From contig NZ_JACHBL010000001.1 of assembly GCF_014200305.1 (NCBI RefSeq), positions 1,550,001-1,614,000 on the forward strand: a stretch of 64,000 bases of DNA. Reading direction: 5' to 3'. Position 1 is the stretch's first letter. Each line of letters opens with the position of its first letter. This document shows, piece by piece, positions 29,550-39,224 of the stretch. The DNA is from Neomicrococcus lactis (GTDB lineage: Bacteria; Actinomycetota; Actinomycetes; Actinomycetales; Micrococcaceae). A program made the position numbers and the translations under genes. The notes beneath the pieces are model-generated. The model was not told where the DNA came from and ran no database searches. It saw nothing but the letters and a program-made list of their open reading frames with translations.

Positions 29550-29587
29550 TGCCCTTTCCATGAGTCTTGCGATTCGTGGAAAGGGCA
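29550..29587 (-). terminator. Terminator after folD
   Basis: TGCCCTTTCCATGAGTC (29550-29566) pairs with GATTCGTGGAAAGGGCA (29571-29587) with two G-T type mismatches and a four-base loop. On the minus strand it is followed by TTTTTG, an intrinsic terminator for glyA-folD. Confidence 0.85.
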
Positions 29588-29602
29588 CTTTTGCACCGAT
29601 TG

Positions 29603-30493
29603 TTAGGCCTCGAGGGACCGTTCGGCGGCTTCTACAACGTTTGCTAAGAGCATAGCTCGGGTCATCGGACCAACTCCCCCGGGGTTCGGGGAAATCCAGG
29701 ATGCGACATCGTAGGCGTCAGGCTCAACGTCGCCGGTCACAACGGCCTTTCCGTTGCCATCGTCAACGCGGCTCACACCCACGTCGAGCACAATGGCGCC
29801 CGGCTTGAGTTCTTCAGCCTTGATCATGTGCGGGCTACCAGCGGCCGCAATCACCACGTCAGCGCGGGACAAGTGATCTGCAAGATCCGTGGTTCCTGTG
29901 TGAGCAAGGGTGACGGTTGCGTTCACGCTGCGGCGCGTCAGCAAGAGGCCGATGGGGCGGCCAATGGTGACGCCACGTCCCACTACTAACACGTTCTTGC
30001 CGTTCAGATCAATGTCATTGCGGGCAAGAAGCTCCACGCAGCCCTTCGGCGTGCATGGAAGCGGGGAGGTCATGGGGTTGTTGACGTTCGCCACCAAGCG
30101 TCCCAAGTTCATGGGATGCAGGCCATCGGCGTCCTTGTCAGGATCAATCGCCTCAAGAATGACGTCCTGATCAACGTGCTTTGGCAACGGCAACTGCACA
30201 ATGTAACCAGTGCAGTTGGGGTCCTCGTTGAGTTCCTTGATCTTGGCAAGAATCTCATCCTGAGTAGTCTCTTCCGGCAGATCTACGCGGATGGACGCAA
30301 TGCCCACCTCGGCGCAGTCTTTGTGCTTACCGCCGACGTACCATTTAGAACCTGGATCTTCGCCCACCAGGATGGTGCCGAGTCCCGGAGTGACGCCCTT
30401 TTCTTTGAGCGCGGCAACGCGTTTGCGAAGCTCTTCCTTGATCTCAGCGGCAGCCTTCTTGCCGTCAAGAATGCGCGCGGTGGTTTCTACCAT
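29603..30493 (-). CDS. folD: Methylenetetrahydrofolate dehydrogenase/cyclohydrolase
   Basis: Bifunctional enzyme interconverting 5,10-methylene- and 10-formyl-tetrahydrofolate with NADP. It has 296 residues. Catalytic Tyr52 and Lys56 lie in [10 protein letters not shown], and the NADP-binding segment has [13 protein letters not shown]. The C-terminal motif [15 protein letters not shown] is present. It overlaps the end of glyA by seven bases, coupling serine-derived one-carbon units to formyl-folate needed by purN and purH elsewhere in this window. Confidence 0.96.
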   Translation of the reverse strand: MVETTARILDGKKAAAEIKEELRKRVAALKEKGVTPGLGTILVGEDPGSKWYVGGKHKDCAEVGIASIRVDLPEETTQDEILAKIKELNEDPNCTGYIVQLPLPKHVDQDVILEAIDPDKDADGLHPMNLGRLVANVNNPMTSPLPCTPKGCVELLARNDIDLNGKNVLVVGRGVTIGRPIGLLLTRRSVNATVTLAHTGTTDLADHLSRADVVIAAAGSPHMIKAEELKPGAIVLDVGVSRVDDGNGKAVVTGDVEPDAYDVASWISPNPGGVGPMTRAMLLANVVEAAERSLEA

Positions 30494-31773
30494 TCTTCGA
30501 GTCCTTCGTAGAGCGGGAATTCCTGAGCAAGCTTCACAACGCGAGCCTTGAGGGCTTCGAGGTCAGCGTTCTGACCGTCGCGCAGCGCCGTTGCAATGAT
30601 TTCTGCGACTTCGGTGAATTCTGCATCGCCGAAACCGCGGGTCGCGAGAGCCGGGGTACCAATGCGCAAGCCGGAGGTGACCATCGGCGGGCGTGGGTCG
30701 AACGGAACAGCGTTGCGGTTGACCGTGATGCCCACCTCGTGGAGCAAGTCTTCGGCCTGCTTGCCGTCCAGTTCAGAGTGGCGCAAGTCCACCAGCACTA
30801 AGTGAACGTCGGTGCCGCCGGTGAGGACAGAGACGCCTGCTTCGGTAACATCGCTCCCGGTGAGGCGCTCGGCCAGGATCTTGGCACCGCGCAAGGTGCG
30901 CTCTTGGCGTTCCTTGAACTCTGGGGAGCCAGCAATCTTGAATGCAACAGCCTTGCCCGCGATCGCGTGCATGAGCGGTCCACCCTGCTGACCTGGGAAG
31001 ACGTTGGAGTTGATCTTCTTGGCGATGGCCTCGTCGTTGGACAAGATCACACCGGAACGTGGACCAGCCAAGGTCTTGTGAACCGTGGAGGTAACCACGT
31101 CAGAAAACGGAACTGGGTTCGGGTGAAGACCCGCTGCAACCAGACCGGCGAAGTGAGCCATGTCCGTCCACAAGAGTGCGCCGACTTCGTCAGCGATGGA
31201 GCGGAAAGCCTCGAAATCGAGCTGACGTGGGTAAGCGGACCAGCCGGCAACGATGACCTGTGGCTTTTCGCGCTTGGCCTGCTCGCGCAGCTTGTCCATG
31301 TCAACGGTGAAGGTCTCTGGCTCAACCTCGTACGCGGCAACTTCGTAGAGCTTGCCGGAGAAGTTCAACTTCATGCCGTGGGTCAAGTGACCGCCGTGTG
31401 CCAAGGAAAGGCCCAACATCTTGTCGCCTGGCTTGATCATGGCGGACAGTGCGGCAGCATTGGCGGAAGCACCCGAGTGAGGCTGAACGTTGGCGAACTT
31501 GGCGCCGAAAACGGACTTCACACGCTCAATGGCAAGATTCTCGGCGACGTCCACGTATTCGCAACCACCGTAGTAGCGCTTTCCCGGGTAACCTTCGGCG
31601 TACTTGTTCGTCAGAACGGAGCCCTGAGCTTCCAAAACGGCACGTGGCGCGAAGTTTTCCGAGGCGATCATTTCCAACGTATCGCGTTGGCGGCCGAGCT
31701 CATCCTTGAGCACTGCTGCGATTTCCGGATCAACCTCTGCAAGCGACCGGTTCGTCACAGACTGAGTGGACAT
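30487..31773 (-). CDS. glyA: Serine hydroxymethyltransferase
   Basis: PLP enzyme that makes glycine and methylene-THF from serine. It has 428 residues. The PLP lysine is in [13 protein letters not shown] near residue 235, with [15 protein letters not shown] (58-72) and [13 protein letters not shown] also conserved. The ATG at 31773 has AGGAG six bases upstream. I looked for a glycine riboswitch in the 171-base divergent upstream region and saw none. Confidence 0.97.
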   Translation of the reverse strand: MSTQSVTNRSLAEVDPEIAAVLKDELGRQRDTLEMIASENFAPRAVLEAQGSVLTNKYAEGYPGKRYYGGCEYVDVAENLAIERVKSVFGAKFANVQPHSGASANAAALSAMIKPGDKMLGLSLAHGGHLTHGMKLNFSGKLYEVAAYEVEPETFTVDMDKLREQAKREKPQVIVAGWSAYPRQLDFEAFRSIADEVGALLWTDMAHFAGLVAAGLHPNPVPFSDVVTSTVHKTLAGPRSGVILSNDEAIAKKINSNVFPGQQGGPLMHAIAGKAVAFKIAGSPEFKERQERTLRGAKILAERLTGSDVTEAGVSVLTGGTDVHLVLVDLRHSELDGKQAEDLLHEVGITVNRNAVPFDPRPPMVTSGLRIGTPALATRGFGDAEFTEVAEIIATALRDGQNADLEALKARVVKLAQEFPLYEGLEEW

Positions 31774-31880
31774 GAAAACTCCTGTAGTTGAGTTAGGTGT
31801 GGCTATGTTCAGCCTACATTCTGAGATGCCTCAGTTCAGTTTCTATGTCACAGCTAGTGATACCTTCGCAATATTTTTTG

Positions 31881-31896
31881 AGTACGACGACGCCGC
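31881..31896 (+). repeat. Dispersed motif copy (AGTACGACGACGCCGC)
   Basis: Plus-strand AGTACGACGACGCCGC between the divergent glyA and carbonic-anhydrase-like genes, preceded by a T-run (ATTTTTTG). It matches the 16-base version at 9371-9386 on the opposite strand. Confidence 0.5.
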
Positions 31897-31944
31897 TCCC
31901 CTCCCATTATTTTCTTTGCGACGGCGGCTACTACAGTGGGAGCT

Positions 31945-32466
31945 ATGGCTCACATCATCACCATTGACGGCGTCACTCCAACCGTCGCTGAATCAGCTTT
32001 TATTGCGCCCACTGCCGTCCTGTCCGGAGACGTAGAGATCGGCGAAAATTCGGGAGCGTTTTATGGAGTTTCCATGCGCGGAGATTCCGCTCCTATCCGC
32101 GTGGGTGCCGGTAGCAACTTGCAGGACAACGTCGTGCTGCATGCTGACACCGACTTCCCGTGCACTGTGGGTGACAACGTGTCCGTCGGTCACTCGGCCG
32201 TCATCCACGGTTGCACCATCGAAGACAATTGTCTCATTGGCATGAGCGCAACAGTCATGAACGGCGCCGTCGTAGGATCTGAATCCCTCGTGGCCGCAGG
32301 CGCGCTGGTTCTCGAAGGAACCGTCATCCCGCCGCACTCACTCGTGGCTGGCGTCCCTGCCAAGGTGCGCCGCGAGCTTTCGGATGAGGAAGTCGCCGGA
32401 CTCAAGCACAACGCCGACGTGTACTTGCAGCTCATCGCGAAGCACCGCATCGCCAACGAGGACTAA
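31945..32466 (+). CDS. Gamma-carbonic-anhydrase-like hexapeptide protein
   Basis: A 173-residue left-handed beta-helix protein of the YrdA/PaaY/CaiE group. Hexapeptide repeats run from about residue 18 to 140. His residues in LQDNVVLHADTDFP, VGHSAVIHGCTIED and the GHS turn match the zinc-ligand layout of gamma-class carbonic anhydrases. A GTG at 31936 is an alternative start three codons earlier. Many family members have no proven carbonic anhydrase activity, so the reaction is uncertain. It stands 45 bases before a GCS-family gene on the same strand. Confidence 0.83.
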   Translation: MAHIITIDGVTPTVAESAFIAPTAVLSGDVEIGENSGAFYGVSMRGDSAPIRVGAGSNLQDNVVLHADTDFPCTVGDNVSVGHSAVIHGCTIEDNCLIGMSATVMNGAVVGSESLVAAGALVLEGTVIPPHSLVAGVPAKVRRELSDEEVAGLKHNADVYLQLIAKHRIANED

Positions 32467-32511
32467 TTCCGCATTCTTTGCCAATGAGACGTAGACCACT
32501 ACGCTCTACTC

Positions 32512-33981
32512 ATGGGCGCTGAAGTCAACGCAAAAAGCTTCACTCGTGAGCAACGTACTCGCTATCGCGAGCGGCTCATGGTCAATTTGGAGACCTTCGC
32601 ACGGTACCTCGGTTCCGGTGCTTTCGATCCCGTACGCCGCATTGGCCTCGAGATTGAATTGAACCTTGCCAACCCGGACTTCACGCCGGCGTTGCGGAAC
32701 ACCGAAGTTCTTGAGGCGATCGCCGATCCCGCGTTTCAAACCGAGATCGGCGCCTTCAATATTGAGTTCAACCATGACGCCGTCCAGATCGAAGGCCGAG
32801 GCCTTCTGAATCTGGAGGAGTCACTACGTCACGAGCTCGATCATGCGGTCGCCGCGGCGAAGGACGTTGACGTCAACATCTTGTTGGTCGGAATCCTGCC
32901 GACCTTGGATCAGGACTTCATCCACTCCAAGAACTGGATTAGTCCGGGCAAGCGCTACGCAGCGTTGAACACCTCGGTGTTGCAGGCTCGAGGCGAAGAT
33001 GTCTTGATCGACATCGTGGGGCAAGAGCGCCTCAGCTTCTACGTCGCAAACATCGCTCCGGAGGCCGCCTGCACGTCGGTGCAATTGCACTTGCAGGTGT
33101 CCCCCGAAGAGTTCGCGCCCGTCTGGAATTCGGCTCAAGTCATTGCCGGAGCCCAAGTGGCGTTGGCGGCCAACTCCCCCATGTTCATGGAACGCGTGTT
33201 GTGGCACGAGAGCCGCATCGAAGTGTTCAAGCAGTCCATTGACACGCGGCCACCCGAGATGCGTAATCAAGGCGTTCGTCCGCGCGTGTGGTTCGGCGAA
33301 CGATGGATCACCAGCATCTTGGACCTCTTTGAAGAGAACGTCCGGTACTTCCCCGCACTCTTGCCAGAGCTGTCCCGCAAGCGCTCTGAAACCACCGCTT
33401 CCGGCGCGCCACAGCTCCACGAGCTGCGCCTCCACAACGGAACGGTCTACCGCTGGAACCGTCCTATCTACGATCCAGGCGGAGATTTCCCCAACCTGCG
33501 ACTTGAGAACCGTCTCCTTCCCGCTGGCCCCACTGTTGTGGACACCGTGGCGAACGCTGCGTTCTTCTTCGGACTCATGCGCGCGCTCCGCACCGCGGAC
33601 CGGCCACTATGGTCCCGCATGTCATTCCAGACGGCCACAGACAATTTCTTAGACTGCGCGCGCTATGGCTTGGAAGCCAACGTGTACTGGCCAGGACTCG
33701 GCGAGATCCCAGTGACTGAGCTGATCATCCGCCACCTCTTGCCGCTTGCCGCCGAAGGCCTGGAGGATCTCGGCGTGGACAAGGCAGTAGCCGATCGCTA
33801 CCTGAAGATCTTGTACGAACGCGCCCACACCGAGCAGAACGGTGCCGCTTGGCAGATCGAGACGCTTCGCGTCTTGGAAGAGCGCGGGCTGGATCGCAAG
33901 GTCGCCATCGCCGAGATGACGCGCCTCTACAACGAGAACATGCTTAGTTCTCAGCCGGTGCACACATGGAAGATCGGCTAG
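32512..33981 (+). CDS. Glutamate-cysteine ligase family (GCS2-like) protein
   Basis: A 489-residue ATP-dependent carboxylate-amine ligase-like protein. The N-terminal RRIGLEIELNLANPDF (42-57) is the family's substrate/metal segment. NIEFNHDAVQIEG, LQLHLQV and SPMFMERVLWHESRIEVFKQ continue the fold. Mycothiol-producing actinobacteria generally lack glutathione, so the product may not be gamma-glutamylcysteine; ergothioneine-type or unknown ligations are possible. No clear Shine-Dalgarno precedes the ATG. No pathway genes sit next to it. Confidence 0.78.
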   Translation: MGAEVNAKSFTREQRTRYRERLMVNLETFARYLGSGAFDPVRRIGLEIELNLANPDFTPALRNTEVLEAIADPAFQTEIGAFNIEFNHDAVQIEGRGLLNLEESLRHELDHAVAAAKDVDVNILLVGILPTLDQDFIHSKNWISPGKRYAALNTSVLQARGEDVLIDIVGQERLSFYVANIAPEAACTSVQLHLQVSPEEFAPVWNSAQVIAGAQVALAANSPMFMERVLWHESRIEVFKQSIDTRPPEMRNQGVRPRVWFGERWITSILDLFEENVRYFPALLPELSRKRSETTASGAPQLHELRLHNGTVYRWNRPIYDPGGDFPNLRLENRLLPAGPTVVDTVANAAFFFGLMRALRTADRPLWSRMSFQTATDNFLDCARYGLEANVYWPGLGEIPVTELIIRHLLPLAAEGLEDLGVDKAVADRYLKILYERAHTEQNGAAWQIETLRVLEERGLDRKVAIAEMTRLYNENMLSSQPVHTWKIG

Positions 33982-33993
33982 GTCCACCCGCTG

Positions 33994-34017
33994 TCGCGGA
34001 TCCCCGGGACCCCGCGA
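33994..34017 (+). terminator. Hairpin after the GCS-like gene
   Basis: TCGCGG (33994-33999) pairs with CCGCGA (34012-34017) around a CCCCGGG-containing loop, 12 bases after the stop. No U-run follows, so termination is uncertain. Confidence 0.35.
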
Positions 34018-34024
34018 TGCCCAC

Positions 34025-34091
34025 CCCCATGTGAGATCACTTCACGACAAGGATTCGCGATACTTCTGTCGTAAAGCGTTCTCACATGGGG
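34025..34091. repeat. Long imperfect inverted repeat (25-base arms)
   Basis: The arm at 34025-34049 (CCCCATGTGAGA then CACTT, CACGACA) matches the reverse complement of 34067-34091 at about 21 of 25 positions, with a 17-base centre. A third partial copy, CTCACATGG, follows at 34111-34119. It lies in a 402-base interval without a gene. It could be a stable stem-loop or a small miniature-element remnant. No target-site duplication is evident. Confidence 0.75.
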
Positions 34092-34147
34092 CTGGTCGTC
34101 GAGTATTGGCCTCACATGGTGAAAGTAAACGCCGCTACATAAGCCAG

Positions 34148-34273
34148 GGCTGCAGTTACAAAACACTAGGCTGCAGTTACAAAACACTAGGCTGCAGTTA
34201 CAAAACACTAGGCTGCAGTTACAAAACACTAGGCTGCAGTTACGAAACACTAGGCTGCAGTTACAAGAAATCC
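34148..34273. repeat. Six 21-bp tandem repeats
   Basis: The unit GGCTGCAGTTACAAAACACTA is repeated exactly four times (34148-34231), then once with one change (34232-34252), then a diverged sixth copy (34253-34273). The interval is between the GCS-like gene and the icd terminator. Each unit holds a CTGCAG palindrome, and 21 bp is two helical turns, so repeats face the same side of the DNA. Short frames over it on both strands are repeat translations without gene support. It is a possible variable-number locus or protein-binding array. Confidence 0.95.
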
Positions 34274-34286
34274 TCAGACACAAGAG

Positions 34287-34325
34287 AAGGGTGCTTGCCT
34301 CACATTCCGTGAGGCAAGCGCCCTT
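34287..34325 (-). terminator. Terminator after icd
   Basis: AAGGGTGCTTGCCTCAC (34287-34303) pairs with GTGAGGCAAGCGCCCTT (34309-34325) with one mismatch across a five-base loop. On the minus strand it is followed by a T/C-rich stretch. It lies 58 bases after the icd stop. Confidence 0.8.
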
Positions 34326-34383
34326 CGAGCTTTAGTTCTCGAACCAGCCGAGCTGGCCCGAGAACTCATTACTCACGCATGAA

Positions 34384-36606
34384 TTACTTGCGAAGTGCGT
34401 CGATCGTGGCGTTGAGGGTCGCGGATGGGCGCATGGCCTTCGTGACCTTCTCTTCGTTTGGACGGTAGTAGCCGCCCAAGTCCACTGGCTGACCCTGAAC
34501 TTCAAGAAGTTCCTGGTTGATCTTGTCTTCGTTTGCGATCAAAGCTTCAGCAACTGGTGCGAAGATCTCGGCGACCTTCGGGTCCGTGGTCTGAGCTGCC
34601 AATTCCTTGGCCCAGTACTGTGCCAAGTAGAAGTGGCTGCCGCGGTTGTCGATCTCGCCAACTTTGCGGGATGGGGACTTGTTCTCGAGCAAGAACGTGC
34701 CGGTTGCTGCATCAAGAGCGTCGGCCAGAACCTGTGCGCTCTTGTTGTCAGAGGTGTTGGCGAGGTGCTCAAGCGAAGCGGCAAGTGCCATGAATTCGCC
34801 GAGGCTGTCCCAACGCAAGTGGTTTTCCTTGACGAGCTGCTGGACGTGCTTTGGAGCAGATCCACCAGCACCAGTCTCGAAGAGTCCGCCACCGTTGAGC
34901 AATGGAACGATCGAGAGCATCTTGGCGGAGGTACCAAGCTCGAGGATCGGGAAGAGGTCCGTGAGGTAGTCACGAAGCACGTTGCCCGAAACGGAGATGG
35001 TGTCCTCACCCTTGCGGATGCGGTCGATGGTGTACTTGGTAGCTTCCATCGGAGACATGATCTCGATGGTCAAGCCTTCGGTGTCGTGCTCCTTGAGGTA
35101 CTCGGTCACCTTGGCGATGAGCTGAGCGTCGTGTGCACGGTTCTTGTCCAACCAGAACACTGCTGGAGTCTGGGAAGCGCGAGCGCGCGTCACAGCAAGC
35201 TTTACCCAGTCGCGAACTGCGATGTCCTTGGTCTGGCATGCGCGCCAGATGTCACCAGCGAAGACCTGGTGCTCAAGCAACACAGCGCCGGAGCTGTCAA
35301 CGACCTGAACGTAGCCGTCACCCTCGATTTCGAAGGTCTTGTTGTGAGATCCATACTCTTCAGCTGCCTGAGCCATAAGGCCAACGTTAGGAACGGTTCC
35401 CATGGTTACAGGATCGAAAGCACCGTTTTCACGGCAGTCATCGATAACAACCTGGTAGATGCCGGCGTAGGAAGAATCTGGAAGCACAGCAAGCGTGTCA
35501 TCCTCTTCACCCTTCGGGCCCCACATGTGTCCACCCTGGCGGATCATTGCTGGCATGGAAGCGTCGACAATGACGTCGGAAGGAACGTGGAGGTTGGTGA
35601 TGCCCTTGTCTGAGTCAACCATTGCCAAGCGTGGGCCTTCTTCAAGACCCTTCTTGACGAGAGCCTGAACGCCTTCGCTGACGTCCTCTGGCAACTCATC
35701 GAGTCCACCCAAGATGGCGGCAAGGCCATCGTTGGCAGAAAGACCGGCAGCATCAAGTTGTGGTCCGTAGGTCTCGAAAAGCTCGGAGAAGTAAGCCTTC
35801 ACGACGTGGCCGAAGATGATCGGGTCAGAAACCTTCATCATGGTGGCCTTGAGGTGCGTGGAGAAGAGGACGTCTTCTTCCTTGGCGCGCTTGACCTGTG
35901 CAGCCAAGAACTCGTCCAATTCAGCAACGTGCAGAACGGTGCCGTCAATCACTTCGCCCGGAATGACCTTGAGGTCGTTCTTGAGGACCTTGACGGTTCC
36001 GTCAGCGCGCACCTGGCGAATGGTCAAGGTGTCTTCGGCAGGAATGACAACAGACTTCTCATTCGAGCGGAAGTCGTCAGCATCCATGGTTGCCACGTTG
36101 GTCTTGGACTCCTTGGTCCAAGCAACCATCTTGTGTGGGTTCTTGCGTGCGTAGTTCTTCACAGACAAAGGCGCGCGGCGGTCAGAGTTACCTTCACGCA
36201 GCACTGGGTTTACGGCAGAACCCTTGATCTTGTCGTAGCGAGCGCGAACTTCGGTCTCTTCGTCGCTGGATGGCTCATCCGGGTAATCCGGAACGTCGAA
36301 GCCCTGGGACTGCAGCTCTGCAATCGCAGCCTTCAGCTGGGGGATGGAAGCAGAAATGTTTGGAAGCTTGATGATGTTAGCTTCAGGAGCCTTGGCCAGC
36401 ACGCCAAGTTCGGACAGCGCGTCCGCACCCTGCTGCTCTGGCTTGAGGTAGTCACCGAAGACGGCGATGATACGGCCGGCCAGCGAGATGTCGCGGGTCT
36501 CAACTTCCACACCTGCTGCGGATGCGAAGGCTTCAACGATTGGCAAGAAAGAGTAAGTTGCCAGCATTGGGGCTTCGTCGGTGTGGGTGTAAATGATTTT
36601 CGCCAT
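34384..36606 (-). CDS. icd: Isocitrate dehydrogenase (NADP), monomeric type
   Basis: Oxidises isocitrate to 2-oxoglutarate with NADP in the TCA cycle. The 740-residue length is that of the monomeric (IDH-II) class, common in actinobacteria. The N-terminus [20 protein letters not shown] and internal [20 protein letters not shown] and [19 protein letters not shown] segments are characteristic. It follows purH by 134 bases in the same direction, with a palindrome in the gap. Its Shine-Dalgarno GGGAGG lies about 11 bases before the ATG. Confidence 0.97.
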   Translation of the reverse strand: MAKIIYTHTDEAPMLATYSFLPIVEAFASAAGVEVETRDISLAGRIIAVFGDYLKPEQQGADALSELGVLAKAPEANIIKLPNISASIPQLKAAIAELQSQGFDVPDYPDEPSSDEETEVRARYDKIKGSAVNPVLREGNSDRRAPLSVKNYARKNPHKMVAWTKESKTNVATMDADDFRSNEKSVVIPAEDTLTIRQVRADGTVKVLKNDLKVIPGEVIDGTVLHVAELDEFLAAQVKRAKEEDVLFSTHLKATMMKVSDPIIFGHVVKAYFSELFETYGPQLDAAGLSANDGLAAILGGLDELPEDVSEGVQALVKKGLEEGPRLAMVDSDKGITNLHVPSDVIVDASMPAMIRQGGHMWGPKGEEDDTLAVLPDSSYAGIYQVVIDDCRENGAFDPVTMGTVPNVGLMAQAAEEYGSHNKTFEIEGDGYVQVVDSSGAVLLEHQVFAGDIWRACQTKDIAVRDWVKLAVTRARASQTPAVFWLDKNRAHDAQLIAKVTEYLKEHDTEGLTIEIMSPMEATKYTIDRIRKGEDTISVSGNVLRDYLTDLFPILELGTSAKMLSIVPLLNGGGLFETGAGGSAPKHVQQLVKENHLRWDSLGEFMALAASLEHLANTSDNKSAQVLADALDAATGTFLLENKSPSRKVGEIDNRGSHFYLAQYWAKELAAQTTDPKVAEIFAPVAEALIANEDKINQELLEVQGQPVDLGGYYRPNEEKVTKAMRPSATLNATIDALRK

Positions 36607-36633
36607 GGGTTGGCGCCTCCCTGATGGACGGTA

Positions 36634-36660
36634 TGTCCGTGTTGGACACGTGTTCGGACA
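36634..36660. promoter_or_regulatory. Palindrome upstream of icd
   Basis: TGTCCG (36634-36639) and CGGACA (36655-36660) form outer arms around ACACGTGT (36646-36653), itself a palindrome. Only about 30 bases before the icd ATG, it could be an operator near the transcription start. Confidence 0.4.
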
Positions 36661-36740
36661 GTGGTAGATCCAAGCGGGGCAAGTCTACCGAGCCGCCCCG
36701 CTCCAATCAGAATTCGTGAAAAAACTTCTGCGGACAGAAT

Positions 36741-38369
36741 TTAGTGGAAGAAATGACGCGTGCCGGTGAAGTACATGGTGATACCAGCTGCCTTAGCCGC
36801 AGCCACCACTTCTTCATCGCGCACGGAACCGCCCGGCTGAACTACAGCCTTGACGCCAGCGTCAAGCAAAATCTGTAAACCGTCTGCAAACGGGAAGAAC
36901 GCGTCTGAAGCGGCAACGGAACCGCGAGCGCGCTCAGCACCGTCGACACCCAAGGCGTTTGCACGCTCCACGGCCAGCTTGCAGGAGTCAACCCGGTTCA
37001 CTTGGCCCATGCCAACGCCCACGGCTGCGCCGCCCGATGCCAACAAGATGGCGTTGGACTTAGCAGCACGCACTGCGCGCCAGGCGAACTCGAGGTCGCG
37101 CAAGGTGGCTTCGTCAGCAGCTTCGCCAGCGGCCAACGTCCACGTGGAAGCTGAGTCTCCCGGCGCATCAACGGCGTCAGAAACCTGCAACAACATGCCA
37201 CCGGATACCTGACGGTATTCAACGGAGTCGCGGCGGAAGCCTTCTGGAAGCGTCAGCAAACGGATGTTCTTCTTCGCGGAGAGAATCTCCACGGCTTCAG
37301 GCTCAAAGCCCGGAGCCACTAAGACCTCGGTGAAAATGTCCTTGACGTTCTGAGCCATCTCAGCCGTCACGGTGCGGTTGGCGGCAATGACGCCACCGAA
37401 AGCGGACACGGGATCCGTCGCGTGCGCCTTGAGGTGAGCGTCCGCGATCGGGTCAGCGGCATCGCTAGCACCCAGCGCCACACCACAAGGGTTGGCGTGC
37501 TTGATGATGGCCACTGCTGGCTCAGCGAAGTCATAAGCGGCGCGAACGGCGGCGTCGGCGTCAACAAAGTTGTTGTAGCTCATCGCCTTGCCGTGAAGTT
37601 GCTCGGCCTGAGCAATGCCCGGCGTCGCACCATCTTCTATGTACAAAGCGGCTGACTGGTGTGGGTTCTCGCCGTAGCGCAGCACTTCGGAGCGCTCCAA
37701 AGAAAGCCCCGCAAACGGAGGGAAGGCTGGGATGGACGCTGCGTCGTCGTTCTCAACGGAATCGCCGAACTGAGCCGCGGTCCACTTCGCAACCGCGGTG
37801 TCATACGCTGCGGTGTGCGCGAAAGCGAGGCTCGCGAGGCGCTGGCGGGTCTTCAAATCGAAGCCGCCTTCCTTCGCGGCAGAAACGACCTGGCCGTAAG
37901 AGGCTGGGTCAACGATGATCGCGCAGGAAGGGTGGTTCTTCGCGGCGGCGCGCACCATGGATGGGCCGCCAATATCGATCTGCTCCACCACGGCGTCCAT
38001 GTCAGCGCCGGAGTTCACGGTGTCCACGAATGGGTACAAGTTCACGATGACCAGGTCAAAAGGCTCAATTTCCATGTCGGAAAGCTGCTGAACGTGGTCC
38101 TCGCGGCGGCGGTCCGCCAAAATTCCTGCGTGAACGCGCGGGTGCAAGGTCTTAACGCGGCCGTCGAGGCATTCCTGGAAACCGGTAATGTCCGCAACCT
38201 CAGTCACAGGGACGCCCGCGCCAGCGATGCGCTGCGCCGTGGAACCGGTGGAAACAATGCTCACGCCCGCTTCATGCAGTCCGACCGCCAGCTCCTCGAG
38301 GCCGGTCTTGTCATAAACAGAAATGAGAGCTCGGCGAATGGGCACACGATCTTGAACTACTGAGGACAC
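36741..38369 (-). CDS. purH: AICAR transformylase/IMP cyclohydrolase
   Basis: Catalyses the last two steps of purine synthesis to IMP. At 542 residues it has the N-terminal MGS-like cyclohydrolase domain (about 10-200; [45 protein letters not shown]) and the C-terminal transformylase domain ([46 protein letters not shown]). The GTG start at 38369 follows AAGGAG with a six-base spacer. Unlike in many actinobacteria, purN is not adjacent but 4 kb away. Confidence 0.97.
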   Translation of the reverse strand: MSSVVQDRVPIRRALISVYDKTGLEELAVGLHEAGVSIVSTGSTAQRIAGAGVPVTEVADITGFQECLDGRVKTLHPRVHAGILADRRREDHVQQLSDMEIEPFDLVIVNLYPFVDTVNSGADMDAVVEQIDIGGPSMVRAAAKNHPSCAIIVDPASYGQVVSAAKEGGFDLKTRQRLASLAFAHTAAYDTAVAKWTAAQFGDSVENDDAASIPAFPPFAGLSLERSEVLRYGENPHQSAALYIEDGATPGIAQAEQLHGKAMSYNNFVDADAAVRAAYDFAEPAVAIIKHANPCGVALGASDAADPIADAHLKAHATDPVSAFGGVIAANRTVTAEMAQNVKDIFTEVLVAPGFEPEAVEILSAKKNIRLLTLPEGFRRDSVEYRQVSGGMLLQVSDAVDAPGDSASTWTLAAGEAADEATLRDLEFAWRAVRAAKSNAILLASGGAAVGVGMGQVNRVDSCKLAVERANALGVDGAERARGSVAASDAFFPFADGLQILLDAGVKAVVQPGGSVRDEEVVAAAKAAGITMYFTGTRHFFH

Positions 38370-38447
38370 AAAAGCTCCTTGCGAAAAGCGGGTGGTTTCC
38401 CTAGCTTATCGCTTTTGCCGCGTGATCCTTGGGTCGAGTGCGTGCGG

Positions 38448-39068
38448 TTACGTTCCTTTTGAGGACGACGCCGCTGCCTCTGCAGTCCCAGAAACAAGCT
38501 CCGGGAAGTGCCGCTCAAGTTGTTCGTCACTCAAGCACCGCCTGAGCAGGGTTTCCGCGTGATCATCATCTGCCACGAAGCCAATGAGGTGTTCGTTCCT
38601 GCCCGTGGCAAGCTCCGGGACCACGTCCTTGATGACGCTCACCATGACGGCGTAGTAGGTGCGGATGGTGGCTTCCCAGCCGTCCTTCTTGATCATTTCG
38701 CTCAAGCCACGTTGCCAAATGGCCGCAGCTTCCTCGCCGGCGAGCTCCATGGCGCACCAATGCCACTGGCTACAGTCCCAACGATCCGAGTAATAGCCGC
38801 CGTTGTCCTCGATCTCGGTGTCCAGGTCATCGATCTTGGGATCTTCTAAAGCGGCTATGGCTTCTTCTTCGCGATGATCTCGGCCGTAAGCCTCTTCGGA
38901 ATTCATCGCGAGAACCGGCATCTCAATAGTGTCTGCAGGTTCCGTGGGGACGCCGTGGAGCGCCATCGCGTAGAACGTGTGCTCCGGATGATCTTCGATG
39001 ATTTCACGAGCGTGCCGGAGCACTGAAGTACGCATTGCGTTTTCGAGAGCTTTCCAATCGAGTCCCAT
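38448..39068 (-). CDS. DUF4303-like hypothetical protein
   Basis: A 206-residue soluble, acidic protein of unknown function. The central YYSDRWDCSQWHWCAMEL and the N-terminal HTFYAMALHGVP resemble DUF4303 proteins, a family without an assigned reaction, often seen near immunity or toxin genes in other bacteria. No toxin-like gene is next to it here. No signal or membrane segment. The Ser/Ala-rich end runs to within 78 bases of purH. Confidence 0.65.
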   Translation of the reverse strand: MGLDWKALENAMRTSVLRHAREIIEDHPEHTFYAMALHGVPTEPADTIEMPVLAMNSEEAYGRDHREEEAIAALEDPKIDDLDTEIEDNGGYYSDRWDCSQWHWCAMELAGEEAAAIWQRGLSEMIKKDGWEATIRTYYAVMVSVIKDVVPELATGRNEHLIGFVADDDHAETLLRRCLSDEQLERHFPELVSGTAEAAASSSKGT

Positions 39069-39167
39069 AACGAAACACTACCCCGCTGATGTGGTTCCGA
39101 CTAGTGATCATTCAGGGTGTCTGCTGTGAAGGTTTTTCCGTCGAAAACGGCTCGGCAAAAACAAGAA

Positions 39168-39205
39168 GCGCGGCGCTCCCCACGAGTGTGTGGGAGGCGC
39201 CGCGC
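39168..39205 (-). terminator. Terminator after the Nramp-family gene
   Basis: GCGCGGCGCTCCCCAC (39168-39183) pairs with GTGGGAGGCGCCGCGC (39190-39205) with one mismatch. On the minus strand it is followed by TTCTTGTTTTT, a strong intrinsic terminator 19 bases after the stop. Confidence 0.9.
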
Positions 39206-39224
39206 CTCGGTAGCCGATGAAGTA

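Noticed and set aside
31774-31944. Possible glycine riboswitch upstream of glyA
   Set aside because: No tandem aptamer or conserved glycine-riboswitch core was seen in the 171-base region.
33978-34312. Short frames on both strands over the tandem repeats (Cys-Ser-Leu or Cys-Ser-Tyr-Lys repeats)
   Set aside because: They are translations of a 21-bp repeat, which stays in frame on any strand. No ribosome site, no family, and opposite-strand frames are equally open.
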